A DNA stretch of 64,000 nucleotides from G965205255 sp965205255 (GTDB lineage: Bacteria > Pseudomonadota > Gammaproteobacteria > Pseudomonadales > Endozoicomonadaceae): the NCBI GenBank assembly GCA_965205255.1, contig OZ242051.1, forward strand, positions 1,674,001 through 1,738,000, in the 5' to 3' direction. Within the stretch, counting starts at the first letter, position 1. Each line of letters opens with the position of its first letter. The notes beneath the pieces were generated by a model that had not been told where the DNA came from, did not search any database, and saw nothing but the letters and a program-made list of their open reading frames with translations. A program made the position numbers and the translations under genes. This document shows positions 45,508 to 54,932 of the stretch, piece by piece.

Positions 45508-45882
45508 GTGCCAATTTCTTGTGAAGTAAGTAGTAAAAAAACAAAATCCAAGACACAGATTATATGTGAGTCTATGTCAAAAATAATAGATCAGGCAAAA
45601 AAACAGCTCTCTGTTTTTTCCGGCATAAAAAAGGAGCTGGGCTATGAACCTGGTTTATTTAAAGAAGCCGCTTCTAAGGGTATTCTTAAAAAAGAAGATG
45701 CCAGAGCAGTGCTCTCTGAACAAAAAGCTTGGAAGACCGAGATTAAATCAGATATTAAGGCTGATTTAATGGCTGAAAAACATCGGCAAAAGGCTTTGAG
45801 GAAAACAAAGCGCAAAGGGATACAACAGCTACAAAAAAAAGCACCTCCAAAGCGTCGTCGTGCACCAGGAAAATTTATTTAA
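45508..45882 (+). CDS. Small lysine-rich protein preceding the DUF1521 gene
   Basis: The 124-residue protein starts at GTG, chosen because GGGAGG lies 7 bases upstream. It is predicted mostly helical and becomes strongly basic towards the end (RKTKRKGIQQLQKKAPPKRR). No signal peptide or known domain. It lies 50 bases before the DUF1521 gene on the same strand, so co-expression is likely. A chaperone or co-secreted helper for that protein is a possibility, without sequence support beyond position. Confidence 0.7.
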   Translation: MPISCEVSSKKTKSKTQIICESMSKIIDQAKKQLSVFSGIKKELGYEPGLFKEAASKGILKKEDARAVLSEQKAWKTEIKSDIKADLMAEKHRQKALRKTKRKGIQQLQKKAPPKRRRAPGKFI

Positions 45883-45931
45883 TCAGATTTAAAAGTATAA
45901 GAGCTTAAGATTATCGGCAGGAGAGCTGAAA

Positions 45932-47011
45932 ATGGCTATAAATGATGCAGGTGGAATTGGTGGCATTAATTCCGCTCAAGGACTTAATAATATCGACACT
46001 GGTAATGCCAACATCTCTATTGCTGATGCAACGATGCTTGTTATGCTTGAAAGGTCTGAAATATTAGAAGGTCAAATTCGTGACCAGATTCAAAATGTTC
46101 ACGACAAAAACCAGAAACTACAGAAGCTTAGCGATATTCAGGCAAAACTTCGTAATATGCAGAGCAATACAAATACCGTGGATTCAGCTAGCTGGACGGT
46201 TGATCGTGAGACAATGCCAAAAACAATTGCTCTGGATAACGGGTATAGCATAACTATTCCTGGCAAGAAAGAAGAGTGGACTATTACAGACGCTAATGGT
46301 AATCACACGCGTATTTGGGGTGATCCGCATGTAAGTGAAGGTGATAGTGACGGAAGTAAAAACTGGGACTTCCAGGAAGATGCGTCTTTTGTTCTTGATG
46401 ATGGCACAAAAATTTCTGTAGGAGTAAAAGATATTGGTCATGGCGAGGGTTATGTTGTTACCGATACTCTGACTATCACCAAAGGTAATCAGTCGTTAGA
46501 GGTGACTAATATTGCGGCTAATGACCCGCAGATTGGTCAGCCATCACTTGACGGTGCTGAGATGGATGCTTCAACTAACGATGGCCATGTATTTATGATG
46601 GGTGATCAGGTTGATGACTGGACTTATCAACAAGGTGGTGGTCGTGAAATAGGAGCAGATGGCTGGGAAAACGTGACCAGTGACGTAGGGGCTATTGAAC
46701 ACGAACAAAGTGCAGGCGTTAATGATCAGAGCAATATCAATAATGTACTCACTCAGGATGAGATTGCCTTACTCGATGAGCTTGGTATTAATATTTTTGA
46801 TAACAGCAATTTGGGTGCATTAACGCCAACTGAACTGCAAAACCTTAACGAAAGCATTAAAAGCTCAAAGGATTCACTAACGAGTATGTCTCAACTGGAG
46901 ATGGTGAAACTTCAGTCTTATAACAGTAAGTACGAGCAAACAAATGCGATGGCTTCTCAGGTAATGAAAAGTCAATACAGTCAGGCAAAAGAAATTATTA
47001 GAAATATCTAA
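45932..47011 (+). CDS. DUF1521 protein with predicted metal-induced autocleavage site (type III effector-like)
   Basis: Residues about 85-255 form a DUF1521/MIIA domain. It includes SASWTVD, NGYSITIPGKKEEWTITDAN, and RIWGDPHVSEGDSDGSKNWDF, a strand-rich core, and GHVFMMGDQVDDW. In the rhizobial type III effector NopE1 this domain self-cleaves at GD-PHVD when calcium is added; the matching scissile bond here is Asp131-Pro132. The N-terminus (1-75) is polar then coiled-coil-like. The C-terminus (about 310-359: SQLEMVKLQSYNSKYEQTNA and following) has the heptad texture of type III needle/rod/filament tails. No Sec signal. Middle gene of a three-gene operon; no secretion apparatus is in the window. 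Confidence 0.85.
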   Translation: MAINDAGGIGGINSAQGLNNIDTGNANISIADATMLVMLERSEILEGQIRDQIQNVHDKNQKLQKLSDIQAKLRNMQSNTNTVDSASWTVDRETMPKTIALDNGYSITIPGKKEEWTITDANGNHTRIWGDPHVSEGDSDGSKNWDFQEDASFVLDDGTKISVGVKDIGHGEGYVVTDTLTITKGNQSLEVTNIAANDPQIGQPSLDGAEMDASTNDGHVFMMGDQVDDWTYQQGGGREIGADGWENVTSDVGAIEHEQSAGVNDQSNINNVLTQDEIALLDELGINIFDNSNLGALTPTELQNLNESIKSSKDSLTSMSQLEMVKLQSYNSKYEQTNAMASQVMKSQYSQAKEIIRNI

Positions 47012-47032
47012 CAGAACTTGGAGGTTACGGGG

Positions 47033-47329
47033 ATGGGAAGCAAGCAACAAAATGAGTCGATTCAGGAGTCTATCCATCAAGGTAATGAGTTGATCAAATC
47101 TGTTGAAAAGCAGCTAAAACGTTTTAGCAGGCTCCGTAAAAAGTTATCACTGGACAAACAGGCAAGTTCAATTGTTGTTGGTAATATTACAACCTCTGAT
47201 GAAACATTGGTTGAAGCGAATAAAGAACTACAAAAGATGGGCATTAAACCGGAAACAAGTGAGCCTCTCTCAAAAGAGAAAAGACGCAATCGCTTAGCTA
47301 GGGCGTTGCGTAGCAAGCTTCAAATTTGA
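47033..47329 (+). CDS. Small basic helical protein following the DUF1521 gene
   Basis: The 98-residue product begins MGSKQQNESIQESIHQ; the ATG at 47033 has GGAGG 8 bases upstream, better than the upstream TTG. It is helical and charged, with a coiled-coil-like segment (about 8-45, KSVEKQLKRFSRLRKKL) and a basic end. It follows the DUF1521 gene by about 20 bases, so it is the third gene of the same operon. No family recognised. Its size and helicity would suit a secretion chaperone or a second secreted component. Confidence 0.7.
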   Translation: MGSKQQNESIQESIHQGNELIKSVEKQLKRFSRLRKKLSLDKQASSIVVGNITTSDETLVEANKELQKMGIKPETSEPLSKEKRRNRLARALRSKLQI

Positions 47330-47432
47330 TTTATTATCAAATAAAAACTGCCTTGGTATAGGGCTTTGTTGTTTTGTAGTTATTTTGAGGTGAGATTTAA
47401 AAGTGTTGTTTTTAGTTTGCAATAGTCTCTTA

Positions 47433-47664
47433 TATTAAAACCTGTTTCATTACTACTATTATGAGAATACTTTTATGGATTGTTGTTAAAGCAACACTTC
47501 AGACCTTTATTAGGGGCTGTTGAGATCTTTGTAACAAATGAGTTTTAGTTAGCAATTGTTAAAGCCAAAGTAACGAGTAATAGTCAGCTATTACGAGAAG
47601 CCTTAAGGAATAACAGCAAAATCATAAAAGTGGCGCAATAATAAGTTAGAAATAGTTTTTTGTA
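47433..47664 (-). repeat. Dispersed TIR element, copy 7 (reverse, enlarged)
   Basis: TATTAAAACCTGTTTCATTAC at the left and AAGTTAGAAATAGTTTTTTGTA at the right bound a 232-base element. The right half (taacgagtaatagtcagctattacgagaag..., tggcgcaataataag) is the reverse of the standard interior, and the extra length appears to be an insertion or a second partial copy. It lies between the convergent small-protein and Rhs genes, ending just 4 bases from the Rhs stop codon. Confidence 0.8.
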
Positions 47665-47667
47665 TAA

Positions 47668-50600
47668 CTAAATCGTAGTTGAGCAAGACATTGTTTGTGA
47701 ACATAATTTGGTTGCAGCTTTCATTCTTAGATCAGCATTGGTATCTGATTTTGCCATGTTCACAATTAACTCCTGAGGTGTTTTGGGGTTATCTAATACT
47801 CTTATTCTCACACCAAGTTCGGTATCGATAGATAGACGGCTTAACGTAATGGTATTCGTAGAAGGATTTGCCGCAATAGATTCTCTTAATTGTTGATCAG
47901 ATAATAAACTCAGGTTTCCCAGTATGTTGTGATCAGTATTTTTGTTTCTTGCCACAGCCCGTCTAACAGCAATACTGTCGTCTCCGGCTAAATAGCTGAG
48001 TATGTTAGAGTATGTATTTTTATTTAGTGCCACAGACTCTTTAATATTTTCATTTGTATCAGAAGCCATCGAAGACAATATTTCAGAAGGGGTTGCAGGG
48101 TTAGATGCCACTATATGTCGTACTATGTCATTTTCATCTTCTGCTAATGCCGAAAATATTTCATATGTTGCACTTTTATTACCAGCAACTAGCATCCTGA
48201 TTAATGCATTTGAATGAGTACTGAGTTTGGGTAGCTTTTTTCCATACCAAGCGGAAGCATCCTGTATACTCATAATATCACTTCCTGTTATCATTCCGGC
48301 ACCCATGCTACTAGCAATTGACGTAAGCATAAACAGCATGGAAATATAGCTTAGAACATTGACTGCCTCGCTCATTCCTGATGTTTTCGCTATTTTCTTA
48401 TCTAAAATCATTCCCACATTTAAAATTGATGATGCGCCTTCTGTAATGCCAGATATTGAACTACTTACACCAGAGCTCATGATAAAAGCGGCAGTCAATG
48501 TGCCTGCGTCATGAACGACGTATGCTGAGCCTAGTACCATCATGCCACCACCAAGATAGACAGATGCCACGCCGTTAGCAATACCAAAAGCCTGGCTAGC
48601 AACAGCCAGTTCTTCGTTATTGGGGAGAGCTGTACTCGCTATTTGTAAGGAACCGGATGCAACCCCGATTGCACCTAATGATGAGCTGGTAACACTTGTT
48701 AATAATGACGGTGTTTCGCCTGCTGCCGCACCAGTAGCAGTTATTGCGAGAGCACCACCTGCCGCAGCAGACATGGTTGCAATAACAGGCAAAATGGCAG
48801 CAGTTGCAATAGCCATGGTTATACTTAAGGCACCCATCAGATAGCCTGCCCACTTGGGTTGGTGTCCTGTGGGATCGGTGTTCATGACGGGGTTGTTATC
48901 TCCAAAGCCATAGCCGTCAATCTTTGTGAATGGACTATAACTGTCGTGGCTCATAAAATGCCGGTATACCGGATTGTAAGCCCGATAACCACCACCTAAA
49001 AACTGATACCCTGTGGCAGGATCGGTCATTTGACCGTCAAACCCAGGTTGATGACTTTGCCACCAGGCAGGTTGTGTCGCCAGTTTTAATCGTGCTGGTA
49101 ATCCCTGTGTCGTTTTATTCATCAGATCACAGTCCATGCCGTACGGACTATACACATGATCACTCGTGCGCTGACCTGATGTGTTCAACGTGGTAATCAC
49201 ATCACCCTTATAGTCGTGTAAATACCAACGGGTAACATGACCATCTTCACTGTGAGCAACCCCTGCCAATTCGGCACTGGTATGTAGATGACCCTTTGCA
49301 TCACTTTGTATCTGTTGGGCAACCGTGTCACCCTGATATATCATATATAACGGTTGCTGTAATACTCTTCCCTGCTCGTCAAATGGCTGTTCTGCAACCT
49401 GATGCCCGCTACTGTCATAAGTATACTGAGTGTATTCATGGGTGTGCACATTGGTAAACTTGTCTTGCTGACCAAACGCATTGTAATGCAGGGTATTACC
49501 ATCGGCATCTTTAATGATGCGACCTGCACTGTCGTAAGTGATGGTTTTCGGTATGGCACTAAAACCGGATACATTAGCCTGCCATTGTGTATCAAAAGCA
49601 ATCATTCGGTGCGGATCGTAGTTATCTTTTTTCTGCTGATTATACGTGTATATCGTTGTTTTACCTGATGGCTTGCCATCGGCAGTTATCAACTGTTCGT
49701 TCACCGTTTTAATATTGTTCCAGTCATCAAAGGTATAATGTTGCGCTGTGATGATAGGGGGCACCGTTAACTGACTGCCTGATAAATCTATGTCTCTCGG
49801 ACAAAGTTTACTGACTTTACCCGGCTTATTTGTCACGCTACACGACATTGATGTTAGATTGTTGGTGTTTTTATCATATACGTAGGTCTGAGTTGCACTG
49901 TCTCCGTCTTCTGACCGGGTGAAGGTGGTAATGTTTTGTGTCTGAGGATCATAACTATAACCTAACCGTTGCAAAACGTGGTTGCCCTGCCTGTCGGTTG
50001 TCCCTGCCAGCCCTCCCAGATCATTGTAGGTAAATTCTCTGACAGTACCTGACCCGTTAGTCATGGTCACTGGCCGGTTAAAATAAACATCGTAAGTAGT
50101 TGAAGATAATACGGTGGGGGTGAGGCTTCCAGAGAGCAGAACCTTGCTCTGTAATAATCTGCCGTACCGGTCATGTGTTGCCGTAAAGCGGTTTCCGGCA
50201 AAATCTATCATACGTGTCGCCTGACCGTAACGATCGTAACTTATAGTCTCTGTACCCTCAGGATAAGAGATACCGGCAGGCGATGGCAGGGTTTTGGGGG
50301 CAGATCGAACGACACTAGTAAGCTGGCCAGAGTTGTCATCATACTCATAATGCAAATGGCTGATCGTATCCTCAGCATCGGTCAGTTGCCAAGTTTTTTG
50401 GTTGTAGCTGTAAGAAGCATAAATAAACCCGTCCACCGAAGCACTGGTTTTAGCAAAACTGTTGTAGGTATAGGTAAAGACATCTCCGTGAGGGTTATCA
50501 TCGGTGCCAGGCGTGGTCATACTCAATATCCGGCCGTCAGCATCATAGGTGTAACTGATTTTGTGACCGTATTCATCAGCCTGCCAGGCAAGGTTGCCTT

Positions 50601-53600
50601 CACCGTCATAATGGCGGGTACCAAGCACATGACAGACGGCCTGATCTACAGGAGTAACACATCGTGATACTTTATTTCCCTGAATATCGAAAGTATCATG
50701 AATTATACTGCCGTTCGGGGCAATGGTTGCCACCAAATTACCCTGTTTCCACTGCCAGTGAGTTTGTGCACCGTCAGGCTGTGTTTGTTCGGTTCGCCGG
50801 CCATTACCATCATAACGAGTAGTCGTAACAGACAACCAGGCTTTTGCATTAATGGCATCATTCACAAATGCAAACAGACCATCCTCATCCGGTAAAGGCA
50901 GTAAACCATAACTTTGAGTGGCCTTTAATGTTGTCACTGGCTGTAACCGATGTTCCAGGGAGGTTAATACCGTTTTCAGCTTGTCTGAGTAAACAGCCTT
51001 GCCGTTGACTACAGCATTCGGATCTAATGCAAACCTATACTGAGCCACAGGTTTTCCTATGGTGTTCGATTGAACAACGCTGAGTTCCGGAGCCAGCTTT
51101 TCCTGTTGATTATCTGAGCCTGTGACCACCTGATAACTGATTAATAACATTTGAGGGTCATTGCGTACCACTATACTCACCGATCCATCAGGCGTACGCT
51201 TCCAGACCTGACGGTTCAGTGCGTCATAACCGTACGTTGTTGTTAGGGCAATATCCGGTCCATTATTATCGGACGCATGATAAAGCGTGTTGCTTGCCGG
51301 TCGATCTGTCTGAGTATAAGTGGAACTACCGTCTTCAATCCAGTTTGATGTCCCTTGCATTGGTGCAACAGCCTGATCTTTATTTCGGTGCCAAGAAGAC
51401 AATACCTGTTGATTATTTCCACTACCGGCATACACAGTTTTTTGTTGGGTGCCATCGGCTAGCGTTTTTACTACAGACTGCTCATTATCTGTTGAAATAT
51501 ACGCCCATGAAATAGTTTGTGGATCACCCCCGCTGGCCGGAATCATCACTTCTTTTACCGGTCGCTGCCAACCATCATACGTCCAGTTGATATGAAGCGT
51601 TTTTAAGGTATCTTCTGCTGAAAGTTTTACCCCGTTGGTGAGAGAATAAACGGTTTTACCCAGTGATAAAGCACCACTACCATCTTGCAAAAGATTATGA
51701 ATGCTGTGAATATCAGCCGATGGTTGTTCGGGGGAAACTTCTATATCTGTGGTACGCGTGTAATGATTCGTATCAACACTGTGCGTGACATTAAACATCA
51801 CCTCTTCTGGGCGACCGTTATTGGGTAACTGGAAATACAACCCTTTTTGCTTTTTTGCGGCAATATGATTAGCAGGTAAACCAACCCATACCGGTGGGTT
51901 GTATTTGGTTACAGTCAACTGTGACAGCTGACCATAGACCTGACTTTTCTGGTCATGATTATACGAATAAGTAGTTGTCGTGGATAATTGCGCAGGTGTC
52001 AGATCCGGTAGTGCCTGACCCGGTATTAAAGTGTCCACAGACTCAACAGGCAACGTGCCAACCTGTTTGGTGGTCACCTGCCAGTTTCCTGCCAGTGGAG
52101 AGTTGTCTTTTCCTATGGCATCAACTAAACGGCTGTCACTGAACAAATCATCTGAAGCTAACTGGCCGGCCTGATATTTTTTTTTCAACTTCAACTTCAA
52201 CTTCAACTTCAACTTCAACTTCAACTTCTGCTTCTGCTTCTGCTTCTGCTTCTGCTTCTGCTTCTGCTTCTCTGACTGCCATTGCTGTTTTAATAACTGC
52301 TCGTACTTTTCAATCCGGTTTTTGTAGGTTCCGGCTACCGGAATCAGCTGGTAGTTAAACTCCACTTCTGTCGCCGGTGCCGGATCATCCGTGGTGGCAA
52401 AGCGGATAAACGGTTTACTGCCTGCCGGGGTTTGTTTTGCAGGCAACTGTATCACTTTTTCAGGTAATGTAACCTGTGGCCAGTTCGGATCCATTTTAGG
52501 GCAATGGCTATCGCCCTGTGGCGGACAATATTGCGTAAAAGTCTGACGACCATAAGCATCTTCCTGCCAGATGACCTGACCATTGTTATCATATTGTTTC
52601 TGTTGAAGCACTTTTGCCGGAGAAATCGTGCTGTCTTGCCCCTTGCTGGTTAATGTATATAAGGTTTGTGCAGTTTTTTTTGGAAAAGAATACGTCAAAG
52701 GAAGCTTAGCAAACGTAGTACCTCTCCAAGATGAATACGTCGCATCATTTTTTGCCACCAGACTATGGTGCAAATCATCGGTTTGGGTAATCGTTAACGG
52801 CAGGTGATATTTATTGTATATGGTTTTAACCGAGGTTAAACCATTATCCTTAACGACGGAATATGTATAATCATCACTGCGGTCAAACAGGTTATCCTTA
52901 CCCGGCTCACTGCTGACACCACAGAGATAACCGGTATAATTATGCAGGTCAGTCGTTCCACCGCTGTACTGATACCAGAGCCTGCGTACCGGTATGATAC
53001 CTTTGTTGGCAGGTGCAGGAGTGGTGACTTGTTCGGTAACCACGGGTATGCGTGCCAGATTAAAACCTGTAGGTAAACCTTGAGACTGTAACGTATGGCG
53101 ATCAGATTCATCATTATATAAAAAAGTATTGATTTCGCCTGAAGGCTCAGTAACATGAGTTAATAACCAAGGGCGATGACCCTGTTCATCATAACCAAAT
53201 TTCACCCGACTGCTATCAAGCCCTTCATTACCACTGGACAGCGCAGGCATACTGACCGACTGAATGGTTGTCTCACCTGCCACATCATATAGGTGCAGTA
53301 CAATATTTTGTTGCCCGTGTATAGTAATATCATCACCCTGATAGGTTAGCCATACTCCATTATGCGAGCATTGATTACTCCTGCTGTCCACCTGATTTTG
53401 CGTTAACGGGTGGGCACAAACATATGTTAATCGTCTTGTTGTGTCTTGTGGCCCGTGGCGATCATAGTAAAACCATACTCGTTGACCGTCGTGTCCTTGT
53501 TCCCAGCTTTCGTAGCCGTATTGTAAATGCTCCCGTATGCCACCGGCGGTGGAGATCGTCCAGTCTCCCGGTTGACCGGTGATGGTGACATCTCCCAGTT

Positions 53601-54240
53601 TATGCCGAAGCGGATGCCAGTAAGTTTCCCCTTGTGCATTATGATCACTTTCCATCGTGAAACCATGACCGTCCCCCGTGATGATATCAGTGGTTTTATG
53701 ACCGGATACTTCAGAGGTGGAAGGGGTTTCCTGACCGACATTAAAGTTCCACTGAGTACCTAAACCCAAACGATTAACATCATGTGGCAAAGCACTGCCT
53801 GAGTAGGAAAGTATTAAATCTCTCCTTGCTTGTCCATAGTCGTATAAAGTACTGGCCACAGGCATACTAAATGATGCCACCCCGGTACGCGGGTCCACCG
53901 ATGCATTTATTTCTCCATGAAAATTGTTGGCATTTGACGGCATAACCACATCGCCATCGGCCAAAGCAGGAAACCCAGACTGAGTAAGGGTTAACCCTCT
54001 ATGGGTCAAAGATGTCTTATAGGCATACCAAGTATTAGATGCGCCGGAAAATTGTACCGGCAAGGATAATGCAGAGTGCGACTTATGTCTTGTGTGTTTA
54101 AATGCTACAGAAGCCACCGCAACTTGTTCAAAAGGCAAAATAAATGCCGGAAGAAAAGACACAGATAACAAGAGTTTAATTATATTTTTTTGCAGTCGTC
54201 TTACGTATGTTTCAAGGTCTCTGAATACCAAATTAAACAT
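47668..54240 (-). CDS. Giant Sec-exported Rhs/YD-repeat protein with leucine-rich-repeat-variant C-terminus
   Basis: A hydrophobic leader (IIKLLLSVSFLPAFILPF, then AVAS) suggests Sec export. The ~2190-residue body carries a SpvB/Rhs-type N-terminal shell, many YD repeats (for example YDGNGRRTEQTQPDGAQ, YDADGRILSMTTPG) and the Rhs core end near NPVYRHFMSHDSYSPF and NPVMNTDPTGH, after which polymorphic C-termini begin. The C-terminus here has a glycine/alanine-rich hydrophobic stretch of about 200 residues and then six or seven 24-26-residue repeats of the leucine-rich-repeat-variant type (VRRAVARNKNTDHNILGNL; VRHIVASNPATPSEILSSM). No PAAR or nuclease motif and no small immunity gene follow. 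A KQ/KL low-complexity run lies at about 660-690. The ATG at 54240 is preferred over TTG at 54261. Confidence 0.88.
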   Translation of the reverse strand: MFNLVFRDLETYVRRLQKNIIKLLLSVSFLPAFILPFEQVAVASVAFKHTRHKSHSALSLPVQFSGASNTWYAYKTSLTHRGLTLTQSGFPALADGDVVMPSNANNFHGEINASVDPRTGVASFSMPVASTLYDYGQARRDLILSYSGSALPHDVNRLGLGTQWNFNVGQETPSTSEVSGHKTTDIITGDGHGFTMESDHNAQGETYWHPLRHKLGDVTITGQPGDWTISTAGGIREHLQYGYESWEQGHDGQRVWFYYDRHGPQDTTRRLTYVCAHPLTQNQVDSRSNQCSHNGVWLTYQGDDITIHGQQNIVLHLYDVAGETTIQSVSMPALSSGNEGLDSSRVKFGYDEQGHRPWLLTHVTEPSGEINTFLYNDESDRHTLQSQGLPTGFNLARIPVVTEQVTTPAPANKGIIPVRRLWYQYSGGTTDLHNYTGYLCGVSSEPGKDNLFDRSDDYTYSVVKDNGLTSVKTIYNKYHLPLTITQTDDLHHSLVAKNDATYSSWRGTTFAKLPLTYSFPKKTAQTLYTLTSKGQDSTISPAKVLQQKQYDNNGQVIWQEDAYGRQTFTQYCPPQGDSHCPKMDPNWPQVTLPEKVIQLPAKQTPAGSKPFIRFATTDDPAPATEVEFNYQLIPVAGTYKNRIEKYEQLLKQQWQSEKQKQKQKQKQKQKQKLKLKLKLKLKLKLKKKYQAGQLASDDLFSDSRLVDAIGKDNSPLAGNWQVTTKQVGTLPVESVDTLIPGQALPDLTPAQLSTTTTYSYNHDQKSQVYGQLSQLTVTKYNPPVWVGLPANHIAAKKQKGLYFQLPNNGRPEEVMFNVTHSVDTNHYTRTTDIEVSPEQPSADIHSIHNLLQDGSGALSLGKTVYSLTNGVKLSAEDTLKTLHINWTYDGWQRPVKEVMIPASGGDPQTISWAYISTDNEQSVVKTLADGTQQKTVYAGSGNNQQVLSSWHRNKDQAVAPMQGTSNWIEDGSSTYTQTDRPASNTLYHASDNNGPDIALTTTYGYDALNRQVWKRTPDGSVSIVVRNDPQMLLISYQVVTGSDNQQEKLAPELSVVQSNTIGKPVAQYRFALDPNAVVNGKAVYSDKLKTVLTSLEHRLQPVTTLKATQSYGLLPLPDEDGLFAFVNDAINAKAWLSVTTTRYDGNGRRTEQTQPDGAQTHWQWKQGNLVATIAPNGSIIHDTFDIQGNKVSRCVTPVDQAVCHVLGTRHYDGEGNLAWQADEYGHKISYTYDADGRILSMTTPGTDDNPHGDVFTYTYNSFAKTSASVDGFIYASYSYNQKTWQLTDAEDTISHLHYEYDDNSGQLTSVVRSAPKTLPSPAGISYPEGTETISYDRYGQATRMIDFAGNRFTATHDRYGRLLQSKVLLSGSLTPTVLSSTTYDVYFNRPVTMTNGSGTVREFTYNDLGGLAGTTDRQGNHVLQRLGYSYDPQTQNITTFTRSEDGDSATQTYVYDKNTNNLTSMSCSVTNKPGKVSKLCPRDIDLSGSQLTVPPIITAQHYTFDDWNNIKTVNEQLITADGKPSGKTTIYTYNQQKKDNYDPHRMIAFDTQWQANVSGFSAIPKTITYDSAGRIIKDADGNTLHYNAFGQQDKFTNVHTHEYTQYTYDSSGHQVAEQPFDEQGRVLQQPLYMIYQGDTVAQQIQSDAKGHLHTSAELAGVAHSEDGHVTRWYLHDYKGDVITTLNTSGQRTSDHVYSPYGMDCDLMNKTTQGLPARLKLATQPAWWQSHQPGFDGQMTDPATGYQFLGGGYRAYNPVYRHFMSHDSYSPFTKIDGYGFGDNNPVMNTDPTGHQPKWAGYLMGALSITMAIATAAILPVIATMSAAAGGALAITATGAAAGETPSLLTSVTSSSLGAIGVASGSLQIASTALPNNEELAVASQAFGIANGVASVYLGGGMMVLGSAYVVHDAGTLTAAFIMSSGVSSSISGITEGASSILNVGMILDKKIAKTSGMSEAVNVLSYISMLFMLTSIASSMGAGMITGSDIMSIQDASAWYGKKLPKLSTHSNALIRMLVAGNKSATYEIFSALAEDENDIVRHIVASNPATPSEILSSMASDTNENIKESVALNKNTYSNILSYLAGDDSIAVRRAVARNKNTDHNILGNLSLLSDQQLRESIAANPSTNTITLSRLSIDTELGVRIRVLDNPKTPQELIVNMAKSDTNADLRMKAATKLCSQTMSCSTTI
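52184..52270. repeat. In-frame hexanucleotide microsatellite in the Rhs gene
   Basis: On the plus strand, about seven CTTCAA units pass directly into about seven CTTCTG units. On the coding strand this gives a (KQ)n(KL)n run. Units of six bases keep frame, so copy changes alter only the length of a positively charged linker. Confidence 0.92.
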
Positions 54241-54261
54241 GAAAACAATCCATACTTCCAA

Positions 54262-54574
54262 GAGCTATAACATCAAGTAGATCGTAGAACGAATACAGAT
54301 ATTAATCGTTGGTGATATTATCACTAATAATGACTGTATATACATAGGCCTTTATGCTTTTTCGTTATAAGTATGTGGCTTGTATTTATAGATAAGATGT
54401 TTTTATCTATTTTTATAGGTATAAACAACACCTGTTTGGTGCAACTAAACAAAACATTAACTAGCATATTGAGTGTTTATTGACAGCTGTTGCTCTTTGT
54501 AAGTAGAGGCGATCGGGCTATTGATTAAATTAGTCTGAACGGTGGTTTGCGTTTAACTCAAATATTATCATACG
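54262..54574. other. Gene-free gap upstream of the Rhs gene
   Basis: About 310 bases between the Rhs start and the transposase remnant. AT-rich; it presumably holds the Rhs promoter. Nothing else recognised. Confidence 0.4.
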
Positions 54575-54841
54575 TTAATATAAAAATGGTACTTGACTTG
54601 ATGCTTTTTCATGAACCGTATCGTCTACAATAAGAATAGTCTCCGTGGACTCCATCTCCCTGACAACAGTCTTTACTTCCTGCCAGAGATATTTGGATGT
54701 GTACTCTCTATCAGCCAGAAATAGACTGATTTTGTCATGCCTGACTGCTTCGTCAAGCATAACAGAAAGCCTCGGAGCCGTGACCTAACCAAAGGAGCTG
54801 ATGAGATAAGCTCTGTATGAATTTAGAAGTTGTCTGTTCAT
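54575..54841 (-). pseudogene. Truncated IS transposase remnant
   Basis: From an ATG at 54841 the frame reads MNRQLLNSYRAYLISSFG, stop (TAG at 54785-54787), then VTAPRLSVMLDEAVRHDKIS, FLADREYTSKYLWQEVK and ESTETILIVDDTVHEKASS before diverging. The order YRAYL..SSFG..TA..LS..LD.A..HDK...FL then LW..VK..VR..ES.....I.DDT..EK is the N-terminus of a DDE transposase family common in marine gammaproteobacteria (IS4/IS701-like). The rest of the gene and both IS ends are missing. Confidence 0.8.
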
Positions 54842-54932
54842 TTTACATCTTATACACTTTTATCGTTGTATAAACACATACTCTTTGCGTAACATCAGTT
54901 TTTAATATGAAAGATTATATGGTGGAGAATAA

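Noticed and set aside
50173..50667. 164-codon plus-strand ORF inside the Rhs gene
   Set aside because: Antisense shadow of YD-repeat coding sequence.
47668..54240. Type VI secretion Rhs effector
   Set aside because: No PAAR domain, VgrG or Tss gene nearby, and a Sec-type leader is present.
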